DNA of 48,868 nucleotides from Paraburkholderia saeva (lineage in GTDB: Bacteria; Pseudomonadota; Gammaproteobacteria; Burkholderiales; Burkholderiaceae). A program made the position numbers and the translations under genes. Below are positions 7,920-16,706 of the stretch, one piece after another. Positions within the stretch are counted from its first letter, which is position 1; each line of letters begins with the position of its first letter. The stretch spans positions 1-48,868 of the forward strand of contig NZ_CAJQZC010000018.1 of assembly GCF_907164555.1 (NCBI RefSeq), written 5' to 3'. The notes under the pieces were generated by a model. That model made no database searches. It was not told the DNA's origin and saw only the letters and a list, made by a program, of their open reading frames with translations.

Positions 7920-8975
7920 ATGCGCACTCTCATCAAAACACAAAGCGCCGCACTCGCCGTATTCGCCGCAGCGGCTTTCACCACCGTGACCACTCAGGCA
8001 GCCGAGACGCTCTCCGTCGTGACCTTTGGCGGCGCGTATGAGGCAGCGGCTAAAAAGGCCTATTTCGAGCCGTTCACGCAGGCCACCGGCATCGGCTTTT
8101 CCACGGAATCGTATGACGGCGGCCTCGCGAAACTCTCTGCGATGGAGCAGGCGAAGAACACGACGTGGGACCTGATCGACCTCGAAACGAACGATGCGAT
8201 CACTGCCTGCGACGAAGGCCTCCTGCAGAAGTTCGACAGGAAGTCGATCGGCAAGACGAGCGACTTCATCCCCGGGACGATCAGCGATTGCGCGGTCGCG
8301 AGCATGGTCTGGTCGACGGTCTACGCGTACGACGCGAGCAAGCTCAAGACTGCCCCGACTTCCATCAACGACTTTTTCGATCTGCAGAAATACCCCGGCA
8401 AGCGCGGCCTGCGCAAGTCGCCCAAGGTAACGATGGAGTGGGCGTTGATCGCAGACGGCGTCGCACCGAAGGATGTCTACAAGGTGCTCGCGACGCCTGC
8501 CGGCGTAGATCGCGCGTTCAAAAAGCTCGACACGATCAAACAGAACATCGTGTGGTGGGAGTCGGGTGCGCAGGCGCCGCAGTTACTCGCGGACGGCGCG
8601 GTCGTCATGACGCAGGCCTACAACGGCCGTATTTCCGACGCCGCGCAGAAAGACAACAAGCCATTCAAGTCTGTCTGGGACGCTCAGGTCTATGACTTCG
8701 ACTGGTGGGCCGTGCCGACGGGCGCGAAGCACGCCGATGCCGCCGCGAAATTCATCGTCTCCGCTTCGCAGCCGAAGGCGTATGCGGACCTGTCGAAGTA
8801 CATCGCCTACGCGCCGCCGCGCAAGGACGCGATCGCGCTCATCGACAAGCAGCGTCTCGCCGATCTGCCGACCGCGCCCGACAACTTCAAGCGCGCGTTG
8901 CAGATCAACGCGAACTTCTGGGCCGACAACGCCGACCAGATCAACAAGCGCTTCCAGGTCTGGCTGACGCAGTAA
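7920..8975 (+). CDS. Periplasmic substrate-binding protein of the ABC importer (PotD-like)
   Basis: The 351-residue protein begins with a Sec signal peptide (MRTLIK then a hydrophobic Ala-rich core, cleavage near TTQAA|ET). It continues with the ETLSVVTFGGAYEAAAKKAYFEPF start of the PotD/PotF-like binding-protein family, and later GISFST-like and WDLIDLE segments. It would capture the amine substrate in the periplasm. The start at 7920 is supported by AGGAG 9 bases before; it follows the ATPase stop by one base. The ligand cannot be read from sequence. Confidence 0.92.
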   Translation: MRTLIKTQSAALAVFAAAAFTTVTTQAAETLSVVTFGGAYEAAAKKAYFEPFTQATGIGFSTESYDGGLAKLSAMEQAKNTTWDLIDLETNDAITACDEGLLQKFDRKSIGKTSDFIPGTISDCAVASMVWSTVYAYDASKLKTAPTSINDFFDLQKYPGKRGLRKSPKVTMEWALIADGVAPKDVYKVLATPAGVDRAFKKLDTIKQNIVWWESGAQAPQLLADGAVVMTQAYNGRISDAAQKDNKPFKSVWDAQVYDFDWWAVPTGAKHADAAAKFIVSASQPKAYADLSKYIAYAPPRKDAIALIDKQRLADLPTAPDNFKRALQINANFWADNADQINKRFQVWLTQ

Positions 8976-9000
8976 TCCCATCGTCCGACGAGAGCCCAAC

Positions 9001-10266
9001 TTGACTACTCACATGCCCGCTTCGGCCCCCGCGAGGGGCACGGGCTCTCCGACGAGAGCCGGGGGCCGCGCGTCGTTTCAGAAGGCGCGCCGCCGCGCAT
9101 CGGCGCAGGCGTTGTTGCTTGCACTGCCGCTACTCGTGTTTCTGCTTTCGACGTTCATTGCGCCGATCGGGCTGCTGCTCGCGCGCAGCGTGGAGAACCA
9201 CGAAGTGCCCGACAGCATGCCCGCGCTCACGCACGCGCTCGATGCGTGGGACGGACGCGGCGTGCCGGACGAGCACACGTTCGCCCTGCTTGCTGCGGGG
9301 CTGAGAGAAGCGCAGCAAAGCGGACAGCTCGGCACTGTCGCGCGACGCCTGAACTTCGCTCAGGCCGAGTTCCGCAGCCTGTTGATGCGCACCGCGCGCC
9401 AGCTGCCCGCCGATGCGCCGGGCGCGTGGAAACCGACGCTCGTCGAGCTCGATGAACGCTGGAATTCGCCGGAGACGTGGCGCCTGCTGAAGCGGGCGGC
9501 CACATCGCCGACACCGGACTTTCTGCTCGCCGCCGTCGATGCGCAAGTGACACCGCAAGGCGCGGTCGCGTTTGTACCTGACAACGCTTCCGTCTATCGT
9601 CAGGCGTTCGCACGCACCGTTTCGATCAGCGCGACGGTCACGCTGCTGTGCCTCCTGCTCGGTTATCCGGTCGCATGGCTGCTCGCGAATCTGCCTGCGA
9701 AAAGCAGCAACCGGCTGATGCTTCTCGTGATCGTGCCGTTCTGGACCTCGCTGCTCGTGCGCACGACTGCGTGGTACGTTTTGCTGCAACCGGGCGGCGT
9801 CATCAACAGCCTGTTGATGGGTCTCGGGCTCGCCACGCATCCACTGCCGCTCATCTTCAACCGCACCGGCGTGCTGATCGGCATGACGCATGTCCTGCTG
9901 CCTTACATGATTCTCGCGATCTACTCGGTGATGAAAAGCGTATCGCCCGTGTACGTGCGAGCCGCGCAATCGCTGGGTGCGCACCCGTTCACCGCGTTCG
10001 TGCGGATCTACATTCCACAGACGCTGCCTGGCGTAGGCGCAGGCTGCTTCCTCGTATTCGTGCTCGCGCTCGGTTACTACATCACGCCCGCGCTGCTCGG
10101 CGGCGCAGGCGACGAGATGATCAGCCAGCTCATCGCGATACAGACCAACACGCAACTCAACTGGGGCCTCGCCGGTGCGCTCTCGGCCTATCTCGTGATC
10201 TTCACGGCGATCTTCTATTTTCTGTTCAACCGCCTTGTCGGCATCGACCGCCTGCGGTTTGGTTGA
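9001..10266 (+). CDS. ABC importer permease with a large periplasmic insertion (PotB-like)
   Basis: The 421-residue inner-membrane protein has one N-terminal transmembrane helix (about residues 40-62), then a soluble segment of roughly 145 residues, then a five-helix permease core starting near SISATVTLLCLLLGYPVAW. The cytoplasmic EAA loop is VYVRAAQSLGAHPFTAFVRIYIPQTLPG. Classical PotB is about 275-285 residues, so the difference is the inserted extracytoplasmic domain. The start is TTG 9001 or ATG 9013; a GAGAG stretch about 7 bases before 9001 slightly favours the TTG. It lies 25 bases after the binding-protein gene. Confidence 0.9.
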   Translation: MTTHMPASAPARGTGSPTRAGGRASFQKARRRASAQALLLALPLLVFLLSTFIAPIGLLLARSVENHEVPDSMPALTHALDAWDGRGVPDEHTFALLAAGLREAQQSGQLGTVARRLNFAQAEFRSLLMRTARQLPADAPGAWKPTLVELDERWNSPETWRLLKRAATSPTPDFLLAAVDAQVTPQGAVAFVPDNASVYRQAFARTVSISATVTLLCLLLGYPVAWLLANLPAKSSNRLMLLVIVPFWTSLLVRTTAWYVLLQPGGVINSLLMGLGLATHPLPLIFNRTGVLIGMTHVLLPYMILAIYSVMKSVSPVYVRAAQSLGAHPFTAFVRIYIPQTLPGVGAGCFLVFVLALGYYITPALLGGAGDEMISQLIAIQTNTQLNWGLAGALSAYLVIFTAIFYFLFNRLVGIDRLRFG

Positions 10267-10304
10267 AATCAGGTCGAGACACGCGGACACGACGAAGGAA
10301 CGAC

Positions 10305-11117
10305 ATGCAAGGTCAACGCAACACGGTACGGACGGAGCGCATCGCCGGGCGCTGGGTGCGGCTGCATACAGCGCTTGTGCTGTTCTTCCTGATCGCGCCG
10401 ATCCTCGCCATCATCCCGCTCTCGTTCAATTCGGGCTCGTACTTCTCCTACCCGTTGCAGGGTTTTTCCCTGCGCTGGTACGAGCAGGCGCTCACAAGCC
10501 CCGACTGGCAACGCGCGCTGCTGAACAGCATCGGCATCGGCGCGGCATCGACACTGATCGCCACATGTCTCGGCACGCTCGCCGCGCTGGGGATTTCGCG
10601 CGCGCAGTTTCCGCTGCGCCCGGTGATCATGCCAATCATCATCTCGCCGATGATCGTGCCGATCGTGGTCGTCGCCGCGGGCTTTTATCTGATCTTCGCG
10701 CCGCTCGGCCTCGTGAACTCGTATCCCGGCGTGGTGCTGGCGCATGCGGCGCTCGGCACACCGTTCGTCGTGATCACCGTGACGGCATCGCTGCTTTCGT
10801 TCGACCAGAGTCTGTTGCGCGCCGCTTCCGGGCTCGGCGCAACGCCATGGGTCACATTCAGGCGCGTGATCCTGCCGCTCATCACGCCGGCGGTCGCGAC
10901 CGGCAGCGTCTTCGCCTTCGCAACCTCATTCGACGAGGTCATCGTCATCCTGTTCATCGGCGGCCCGGATCAAACAACCGTGCCGCGGCGGATGTGGAGC
11001 GGCATTCGCGACTCGATCGACCCATCGATCCTCGCCGTGGCGACGATGCTGATCGTCTTCGCAGTGCTGCTCTTCGCGAGCATTAACTGGCTGCGTGGGG
11101 CTAGAATAAGGGCCTGA
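10305..11117 (+). CDS. ABC importer permease (PotC-like)
   Basis: The 270-residue protein has about six transmembrane helices and the EAA motif LLRAASGLGATPWVTFRRVILPLITPAVATG. It is the second permease of the importer, forming the channel with the product of the preceding gene. AAGGA lies 5 bases before ATG 10305. The gap to the first permease is 38 bases. It is the last gene of the rightward Rieske-ABC operon; no clear terminator hairpin follows. Confidence 0.92.
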   Translation: MQGQRNTVRTERIAGRWVRLHTALVLFFLIAPILAIIPLSFNSGSYFSYPLQGFSLRWYEQALTSPDWQRALLNSIGIGAASTLIATCLGTLAALGISRAQFPLRPVIMPIIISPMIVPIVVVAAGFYLIFAPLGLVNSYPGVVLAHAALGTPFVVITVTASLLSFDQSLLRAASGLGATPWVTFRRVILPLITPAVATGSVFAFATSFDEVIVILFIGGPDQTTVPRRMWSGIRDSIDPSILAVATMLIVFAVLLFASINWLRGARIRA

Positions 11118-11497
11118 CGCCCCCTCCCGGTCAGCATGCATTGCCGTTGCCAGCACGCACGTTAAAGAAACGACGCGTCTTGCTACGCTTCCCTCGGCAC
11201 CGGCCTCAAACGACATCCTCGCGTTGACCTGCAGCGTGGCCGCCTGGTGCGATTCGATCAAGCGTGTTCATGTCCTGTGCGAAGCGCCCGTTCTGATTTC
11301 GCCCTGGGGTCCTGGCTGAATCCGGTGACAAACGTATGTTCGGATGCACATCCTTTAGATTACGCGTGCATTACTGCGGTATAGGGCGCACACTGGCCGT
11401 ATTCGGCACGTACCGTCTTCGGTTCTGCGTCGGCTTCCACTCAATCGCGATACCCATGGGATACCGTGGAATCCAGAATTTTATTAAAGGAGTCGAA
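11118..11497. other. 380-base non-coding stretch
   Basis: This lies between the ABC operon and a small gene. No convincing gene, repeat or terminator was recognised. A TATAGG sequence near 11390 could be a -10 element for the small downstream gene, and CCCATGGG near 11457 is a short palindrome, but neither is strong. The stretch ends with a very good ribosome-binding site, AAAGGAG at 11486-11492. Confidence 0.3.
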
Positions 11498-11683
11498 ATG
11501 CAAAAGACAGCCCGAACGATATCCCCCATGTCCGCCACCCAGAGTGACTTCGCCCTCACGCAGAAAGCGCGTGTCGCGGCGATCGCAAAGGCGGATAACG
11601 ACCGCGCCCAGAAGCGGCAGGACAACGACGCCCGCATTGACGTCAACGCCGGCAAGTGGCGGTATGTCTGCCAGAAAGATTAG
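11498..11683 (+). CDS. Small hydrophilic protein of unknown function (61 aa)
   Basis: The ORF has an excellent ribosome-binding site (AAAGGAG, 5 bases before ATG 11498). The product is charged and rich in Ala, Arg, Asp and Lys, with a predicted helix around QKARVAAIAKADNDRAQKRQDNDARID and an aromatic ending GKWRYVCQKD. No signal peptide or membrane segment is present. It is followed 17 bases later by a DUF1488 gene, suggesting a two-gene unit. I do not recognise the family. Confidence 0.6.
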   Translation: MQKTARTISPMSATQSDFALTQKARVAAIAKADNDRAQKRQDNDARIDVNAGKWRYVCQKD

Positions 11684-11700
11684 ACGGGGCGCGATTCATT

Positions 11701-11949
11701 GTGATCAATTTCCCCAACCCCAGTCGCTCCTACGACGCATCCAGGCATTGCGTCTGCTTCTGGGGTTACGACGACGCTCGTGAGATCGCATTTCTGGTCG
11801 AAGATGCGATGCTGACAAAGCTGAACCCCGACCAGGGTTCTGACGAACCTGCGTTGCTGGCCGCCTTCGATCGTAACCGGGACCGGATTCAGGAACTCGC
11901 GCGGAACCTGTATAAGAGCGGTCCCCGCAACAGGTACACGATCTCCTGA
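11701..11949 (+). CDS. DUF1488 family protein
   Basis: The core INFPNPSRSYDASRHCVCFWGYDDAREIAFLVED matches DUF1488, small bacterial proteins of unknown function of about 80-90 residues. A GTG at 11701 gives 82 residues beginning at the usual family N-terminus (VINFPN). An upstream in-frame GTG at 11656 would overlap the preceding gene and add 15 non-family residues. It is probably co-transcribed with the 61-aa gene. Confidence 0.72.
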   Translation: MINFPNPSRSYDASRHCVCFWGYDDAREIAFLVEDAMLTKLNPDQGSDEPALLAAFDRNRDRIQELARNLYKSGPRNRYTIS

Positions 11950-11974
11950 ATGGAAAACCGTATAACCTGCCCGC

Positions 11975-12934
11975 TCACGACGCTTGCCGGTAATAAAGAT
12001 TCTGCGGATGCCGGGCTTCTGCAAAGAAGAACCAGCGCTCGGCCACCAGCCCGACATACTGGATCGCACAGGCGGCACAAAGCAGCCAGATCGACACAGG
12101 GACTGAAGTCGAACTGCCGCCCAGCGCAGTCAGACCGAAGGGAACGGCAAATGCAGCGACGAGAAACGTCCACTTGATGCGTTGCAGCGCGCGCGGCGTC
12201 TGCCCGTGAAAAAACTCCCGCAAATTGAATGCGCCTGCGGTGAAGCCACGCGAGGTCTGCACGACCTTCGGTGACTGGATGCCCGTCGCGCTCTGTACTG
12301 TCGACTTCGGCCGCAAGCGCGCGTTGCGTACGAGCGATGCAACCCGGCTCGCGCAACCCGCCAGCGTAAGCACGCATGAACAGACCGCAAGTACCGCCAC
12401 GAGCGATGGTGCGAGCCACGCGGCACAAGCCGTCGCGAGCGTGAACCCCGATGCGCATCCGAGCAGCACGAAGTTCACCATCGTAAGCGGCGTAGCCCAT
12501 TCCTGGAGGAAGCGCAGGCACGCATAGATCATCGCGGTGCATACGAAGAGCGCCAAACTCGCGAGCATGCCAAGCGCGCCCAGCGCCAGCGACCAGGGCG
12601 AGCCTGACCAATGGGCAATGCCGTAGGCAAACGCGCAGGCAAGGAACACGGGCAAGGCGAGACATTCGCGCGACAGCCACGACGTACGCCACATTGCGAC
12701 CGCACGCCAGGCGCGCTCCGGATGCCCGAGATGGAAAAACGATGCGAGCAGGCCCAACGCGCCAAGCACTACCGCGAGCGCCGCGCCAACGACAAAGAAG
12801 GTCTGGGGCGGCGCCATGGCAGTCGCAATCAAACCCAGTCGCGACGCGAACTCTACGCCGAACAGCGCTATCAACAAGCCCTGCCCTGCACCGCTCAATG
12901 TGGTCAGAAATACGACCGAAAATGCGGGTTTCAT
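11975..12934 (-). CDS. soeC: Membrane anchor subunit of Soe/Dms-like molybdoenzyme (DmsC/SoeC type)
   Basis: The 319-residue protein is strongly hydrophobic with about eight transmembrane helices. It shows DmsC-family features: N-terminal MKPAFSVVFLTTLSGAGQGLL and HLGHPERAWRAVAMWRTSWLSRE in the first cytoplasmic/periplasmic loops. DmsC-type subunits anchor the enzyme and exchange electrons with quinone. A hydrophilic loop of about 40 residues (near RLRPKSTVQSATGIQ) breaks the helices. GAGGAGGGA before ATG 12934 is a strong ribosome-binding site. It is the last gene of the three-gene leftward operon, 48 bases after the Fe-S subunit. The Soe name is by analogy; see the catalytic subunit. Confidence 0.85.
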   Translation of the reverse strand: MKPAFSVVFLTTLSGAGQGLLIALFGVEFASRLGLIATAMAPPQTFFVVGAALAVVLGALGLLASFFHLGHPERAWRAVAMWRTSWLSRECLALPVFLACAFAYGIAHWSGSPWSLALGALGMLASLALFVCTAMIYACLRFLQEWATPLTMVNFVLLGCASGFTLATACAAWLAPSLVAVLAVCSCVLTLAGCASRVASLVRNARLRPKSTVQSATGIQSPKVVQTSRGFTAGAFNLREFFHGQTPRALQRIKWTFLVAAFAVPFGLTALGGSSTSVPVSIWLLCAACAIQYVGLVAERWFFFAEARHPQNLYYRQAS

Positions 12935-12982
12935 CTATCCCTCCTCAATCGCCTCATTGCGGGTTGTGCTGGCACGTTCGAC

Positions 12983-13771
12983 TCACTCACGCCTCGCCGC
13001 GGCTGCAAGGTGCAGGTGCCCGCGCTCCAGTTGCTGCTCGATCGACGCGCCGGAGGAAGTCTCCTGAACCAGGAAAATCCCCGCTTGAGGAACAGAGGAC
13101 CCGGCCTGTACGCTGTCCGACTTGCAGGAACACGCGTCGCCGTCGCAGGAGGAGGATTTCTTCTGGCGGGGCAAGTAGTGGTTCGCGGGCTTCGTGCCCC
13201 ATTCCGGCATCAGTTGGTAGCCGCCACGGTCGCGAATTGCCTGCGACACCACCGAATCCGGATCGTGAACGTCGCCGAACAGCCGTGCGGAGGTCGGGCA
13301 CGCCAGCACACAGGCAGGCTTGCGGTCGCGTTCGGGCAGCGCCTCGTTATGGATGCGGTCCGCGCACAGCGTGCACTTGGTCATCTCCTTGCGCGCTTCG
13401 TCGAGTTCCCGAGCGCCGTAAGGACACGCCCACGCACAGTACTTGCAGCCGATGCACCTGTCGAAATCGACCAGCACCAGGCCATCTTCCTTGCGCTTGT
13501 AGCTCGCGCCGGTCGGACACACCGGCACGCACGGCGGATCTTCGCAATGCAGACATGACTTCGGGAAGTGGATCGTGTCGGTGAGCGGAAACTCTCCCGC
13601 TTCGAAGGTCTGCACCCGGTTGAAGAACGTGCCCGACGGATCGGCGTCGTAGGGACGAAAGTCGGCCAGACTGCCCGCCTCGCCCGACGTATTCCATTCC
13701 TTGCAACTCGTCACGCACGCATGGCATCCCACGCAGACATTAAGGTCGATTACCAGCGCCATCTGTGTCAT
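12983..13771 (-). CDS. soeB: Four-cluster Fe-S subunit of Soe/Dms-like molybdoenzyme (DmsB/SoeB type)
   Basis: The 262-residue protein carries four ferredoxin-type cysteine groups: C13xxC16xxC19xxxC23, CLHCEDPPCVPVC, CIGCKYCAWAC, and CTLCADRI with CVLAC. These predict four [4Fe-4S] clusters that wire the molybdenum site to the membrane quinone pool. ATG 13771 is preferred: GGAG lies 6 bases before it and it begins at the family start MTQMALVIDLNVCVGCHAC. A further N-terminal extension of the frame is not family-like. Unusual is a C-terminal tail of about 60 residues with an extra cysteine group, SSSCDGDACSCKS. The gap from the catalytic gene is 10 bases. Confidence 0.9.
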   Translation of the reverse strand: MTQMALVIDLNVCVGCHACVTSCKEWNTSGEAGSLADFRPYDADPSGTFFNRVQTFEAGEFPLTDTIHFPKSCLHCEDPPCVPVCPTGASYKRKEDGLVLVDFDRCIGCKYCAWACPYGARELDEARKEMTKCTLCADRIHNEALPERDRKPACVLACPTSARLFGDVHDPDSVVSQAIRDRGGYQLMPEWGTKPANHYLPRQKKSSSCDGDACSCKSDSVQAGSSVPQAGIFLVQETSSGASIEQQLERGHLHLAAAARRE

Positions 13772-13781
13772 GAGAGGCTCC

Positions 13782-16706
13782 TCATCCGTTACGCCTGGGC
13801 GTACCGCGCAGGCGCGCCGCGAACTCGCCGCGCCCGGCAAAATAGGTTTGCACGAGGCGCTGCACGACACCGGTCGAACCCGGCAGCGCCTGCATCGGCG
13901 CGAACTGCGGCAACGTGTGATCCGCGTCGGCCTCGGCCGGATAGATCCGCACGCGCACGTCGTACCATGCCGCCTGTCCGGTGACCGGATCGGAATTCGA
14001 GGTACGCGCCGGGTGTCGCGCCGTGCCCGGCAGTTCGTCTGTGATCAGGTGATTCAGCAGGAAGCCACGTTGCGATTCATTGGCGTCGGGGCCGAGGTTC
14101 CACGCGCCAGCCGCCTTGCCGATCGCATTCCACGTCCACACCGTGCCCGGTTCCACCGCCTCGCTGTAACGCGCCATGCAGCGCACCTTGCCCCACTGCG
14201 ATTCGACGTAAATCCACCCGCCGTCTTCGATACCGTTTGCGCGTGCCATCAACGGATTCATGAACAGGTAGTTTTCCCCATGAATCTGCCGCAACCATGC
14301 ATTCTGCGAGTCCCAGGAGTGATACATCGCCATCGGCCGCTGTGTGATAGCGGCAAGCGGATAGCGCTCAAGATCGGTGGCGGCGAGTTCGAGCGGTTCG
14401 TACCAGAACGGCAGCGGATCGAAGTACCGCTCAACACGTGCCCGCAGGTGGTCAGGCGGCTGGCGCCCGGTGGTTTTGCCTTGCGCCGCGAGGCGGAATT
14501 TCTGCATCACGTCCGAGTAAAGCTGGATCAGGATCGGCGTATCGAACTTGCGAAAGCCGTGTTCCACCGCCCACTTCAGATAGGGGCCGTTGACGCCGCG
14601 CATGTACTGCAGCGTCTCGGGCAGCGTGTAATGGAATACGCAGTTGTTTTTCGCGTACTGCTCCCACTGGTCCGGATTCGGCTCGCCCACCAGCGCCTTG
14701 TCACCGTTCCTGCCGCGCCAGCCGATCAGGAAACCCACGCCCGAGTCCGGCGCGGTCTGGAAATTGACGACGAAGTCCGGATAGTCGCGGAATTTTCGTG
14801 TGCCCTCAGCCGTTGTGAACGCCGGCAACTTCAGACGGCTCGCCAGTTCAATCAAAACTTCCTGAAATGGCTTGCATTCGCCGGTTGGCGGCACGACCGG
14901 GACACGCACCGAATCCACCGGACCATCGAACTCCGAGATCGGCCGGTCGAGCACCGACATCGCGTCGTGCCGCTCCAGGTAAGTGGTGTCGGGCAGGATC
15001 AGGTCGGCGAACGCGGTCATCTCCGACTGGAACGCGTCGCAAACCACCAGGAACGGGATTTTGTATTCGCCGTCATCGCGCTTGTCCACGAGCATCTTGC
15101 GGACTTCGACCGTATTCATCGACGAGTTCCATGCCATGTTGGCCATGAAAATCAGCAGTGTGTCGATCGGGTAGGGGTCGCCGCGCCATGCGTTGGTGAT
15201 CACGCTATGCATCAGGCCGTGCACGGCGAGCGGATATTCCCACGAGAAGGCCTTGTCGATACGGGCCGGGTTGCCCGCGGCGTCGATGAAAAGATCTTCG
15301 GGCGCGGCCGGCCAGCCAAGCGGCCCGGCGGCCAGCGGCGTATTGGGCTGCACGGCGTCGGGACTGTTCGGCGGTTTGGCCGACGGCGGCGCCGCACGCG
15401 GGTACGGTGCCTTGTGCCGGAAGCCGCCCGGGGTGTCGATCGTGCCCATCAGCGACATCAGCACGGCCAGCGCGCGAATCGATTGAAAGCCGTTCGAATG
15501 CGCTGCGAGGCCACGCATTGCGTGAAAGGCGATCGGGTTGCCGGTGACCGTCTCGTGGATTTCGCCCCACGCGTCAATCCACTGGATCGGCAACGTAATC
15601 TTGTGATCGCGCGCTGCGTCCGCCATCTCGCGTGCAAGCCGCCCGATCGTGTCGGCGGGAATGCCGGTGATCCCGGCCGCCCATTCCGGCGTGCAGCCGG
15701 CCACGCGCTCGCGCAGCAACGCAAACGAAGGCGTCACCGGCGTGCCGTCATCGAGCGTGTAGCTTCCCGACATCGCCGGCACTGCGCCGCGCGTGTGATG
15801 CAGCACCGGGCGCCGGGTAATCTGGTCCCACCACAGATGATTTTGCGGAAACAGCGGATTGCCTTCGGGTGTCTCGGGGTCGCGCACGAACAGGCCAAAC
15901 GTGTCGGCATCCGCATTCATGTCGAGCAGTTCGCCGGCATTCGTGTAGCGTGAGACGAACTCATGGTCGTAGGCGTCGCTCTCGATCAGCTCACGGATCA
16001 ACGCCATGAACAGCGCACCGTCAGTGCCGGGACGGATCGGCACCCATTCGTCGGCAATCGCGGCGTACCCGGTGCGAACCGGATTGATCGCGATAAACCG
16101 GCCGCCGGCGCGCTTGAACTTCGATAACGCGATTTTCAGCGGATTCGAATGGTGATCCTCCGCAGTGCCGATCATGAAGAACAGCTTCGCGTTGTCGAGG
16201 TCCGGGCCGCCGAACTCCCAGAACGAACCGCCGATCGTATAGATCATGCCGGCCGCCATGTTCGCCGAACAGAATCCGCCGTGCGCCGCATAGTTCGGTG
16301 TCCCAAACTGTCTGGCGAAGAGCCCCGTCAATGCCTGCATCTGGTCGCGCCCGGTGAAGAGCGCAAATTTCTTCGGATCGGTGGCGCGCAGATGGGCAAG
16401 GCGTTTTTCGAGCGTGGCGAATGCCACCTCCCACGACACAGGTTCGAACTGCGCGGTGCCACGCTCCGCGCCCGCTTTGCGCATCAGCGGCCGGGTCAGT
16501 CGCGCCGGAGAGTATTGCTTCATGATCCCCGACGAACCTTTCGCGCAGATCACCCCCTGGTTCAAGGGATGGTCGGGGTTGCCATCGATGTAGCGCACCT
16601 CGCCGTCACGCAGGTGCACGCGAATGCCGCACCGGCACGCACACATGTAGCACGTCGTGGTCTTGACTTCGAGTGTCTCGTTCTGCGTACGTGCGTGGTG
16701 TTTCAT
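13782..16706 (-). CDS. soeA: Molybdopterin oxidoreductase catalytic subunit, probable cytoplasmic sulfite dehydrogenase (SoeA-like)
   Basis: The 974-residue protein has the N-terminal [4Fe-4S] motif C19xxC22xxxC26 ... C54AKG and molybdopterin-guanine-dinucleotide segments throughout (for example IPADTIGRLAREMADAA, LLIFMANMAWNSSMNT, DLILPDTTYLERHD). There is no twin-arginine leader, so the enzyme should be cytoplasmic. Periplasmic DMSO and thiosulfate/polysulfide reductases have Tat leaders, whereas SoeA (quinone-linked sulfite oxidation) does not. Gene order A-B-C with a DmsC-type anchor matches soeABC. Ribosome-binding site GAGG is 5 bases before ATG 16706. The substrate assignment is inference; an arsenite, tetrathionate or other DMSO-family activity is possible. 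Confidence 0.87.
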   Translation of the reverse strand: MKHHARTQNETLEVKTTTCYMCACRCGIRVHLRDGEVRYIDGNPDHPLNQGVICAKGSSGIMKQYSPARLTRPLMRKAGAERGTAQFEPVSWEVAFATLEKRLAHLRATDPKKFALFTGRDQMQALTGLFARQFGTPNYAAHGGFCSANMAAGMIYTIGGSFWEFGGPDLDNAKLFFMIGTAEDHHSNPLKIALSKFKRAGGRFIAINPVRTGYAAIADEWVPIRPGTDGALFMALIRELIESDAYDHEFVSRYTNAGELLDMNADADTFGLFVRDPETPEGNPLFPQNHLWWDQITRRPVLHHTRGAVPAMSGSYTLDDGTPVTPSFALLRERVAGCTPEWAAGITGIPADTIGRLAREMADAARDHKITLPIQWIDAWGEIHETVTGNPIAFHAMRGLAAHSNGFQSIRALAVLMSLMGTIDTPGGFRHKAPYPRAAPPSAKPPNSPDAVQPNTPLAAGPLGWPAAPEDLFIDAAGNPARIDKAFSWEYPLAVHGLMHSVITNAWRGDPYPIDTLLIFMANMAWNSSMNTVEVRKMLVDKRDDGEYKIPFLVVCDAFQSEMTAFADLILPDTTYLERHDAMSVLDRPISEFDGPVDSVRVPVVPPTGECKPFQEVLIELASRLKLPAFTTAEGTRKFRDYPDFVVNFQTAPDSGVGFLIGWRGRNGDKALVGEPNPDQWEQYAKNNCVFHYTLPETLQYMRGVNGPYLKWAVEHGFRKFDTPILIQLYSDVMQKFRLAAQGKTTGRQPPDHLRARVERYFDPLPFWYEPLELAATDLERYPLAAITQRPMAMYHSWDSQNAWLRQIHGENYLFMNPLMARANGIEDGGWIYVESQWGKVRCMARYSEAVEPGTVWTWNAIGKAAGAWNLGPDANESQRGFLLNHLITDELPGTARHPARTSNSDPVTGQAAWYDVRVRIYPAEADADHTLPQFAPMQALPGSTGVVQRLVQTYFAGRGEFAARLRGTPRRNG

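Noticed and set aside
13701..15953. 750-residue plus-strand ORF opposite soeA
   Set aside because: It lies wholly antisense to the clearly coding soeA gene; its sequence is Arg/His/Val-rich with no domain, typical of shadow frames in GC-rich DNA.
13782..16706. Periplasmic DMSO reductase (DmsA)
   Set aside because: No twin-arginine leader is present on the catalytic subunit; cytoplasmic SoeA-type is a better fit.
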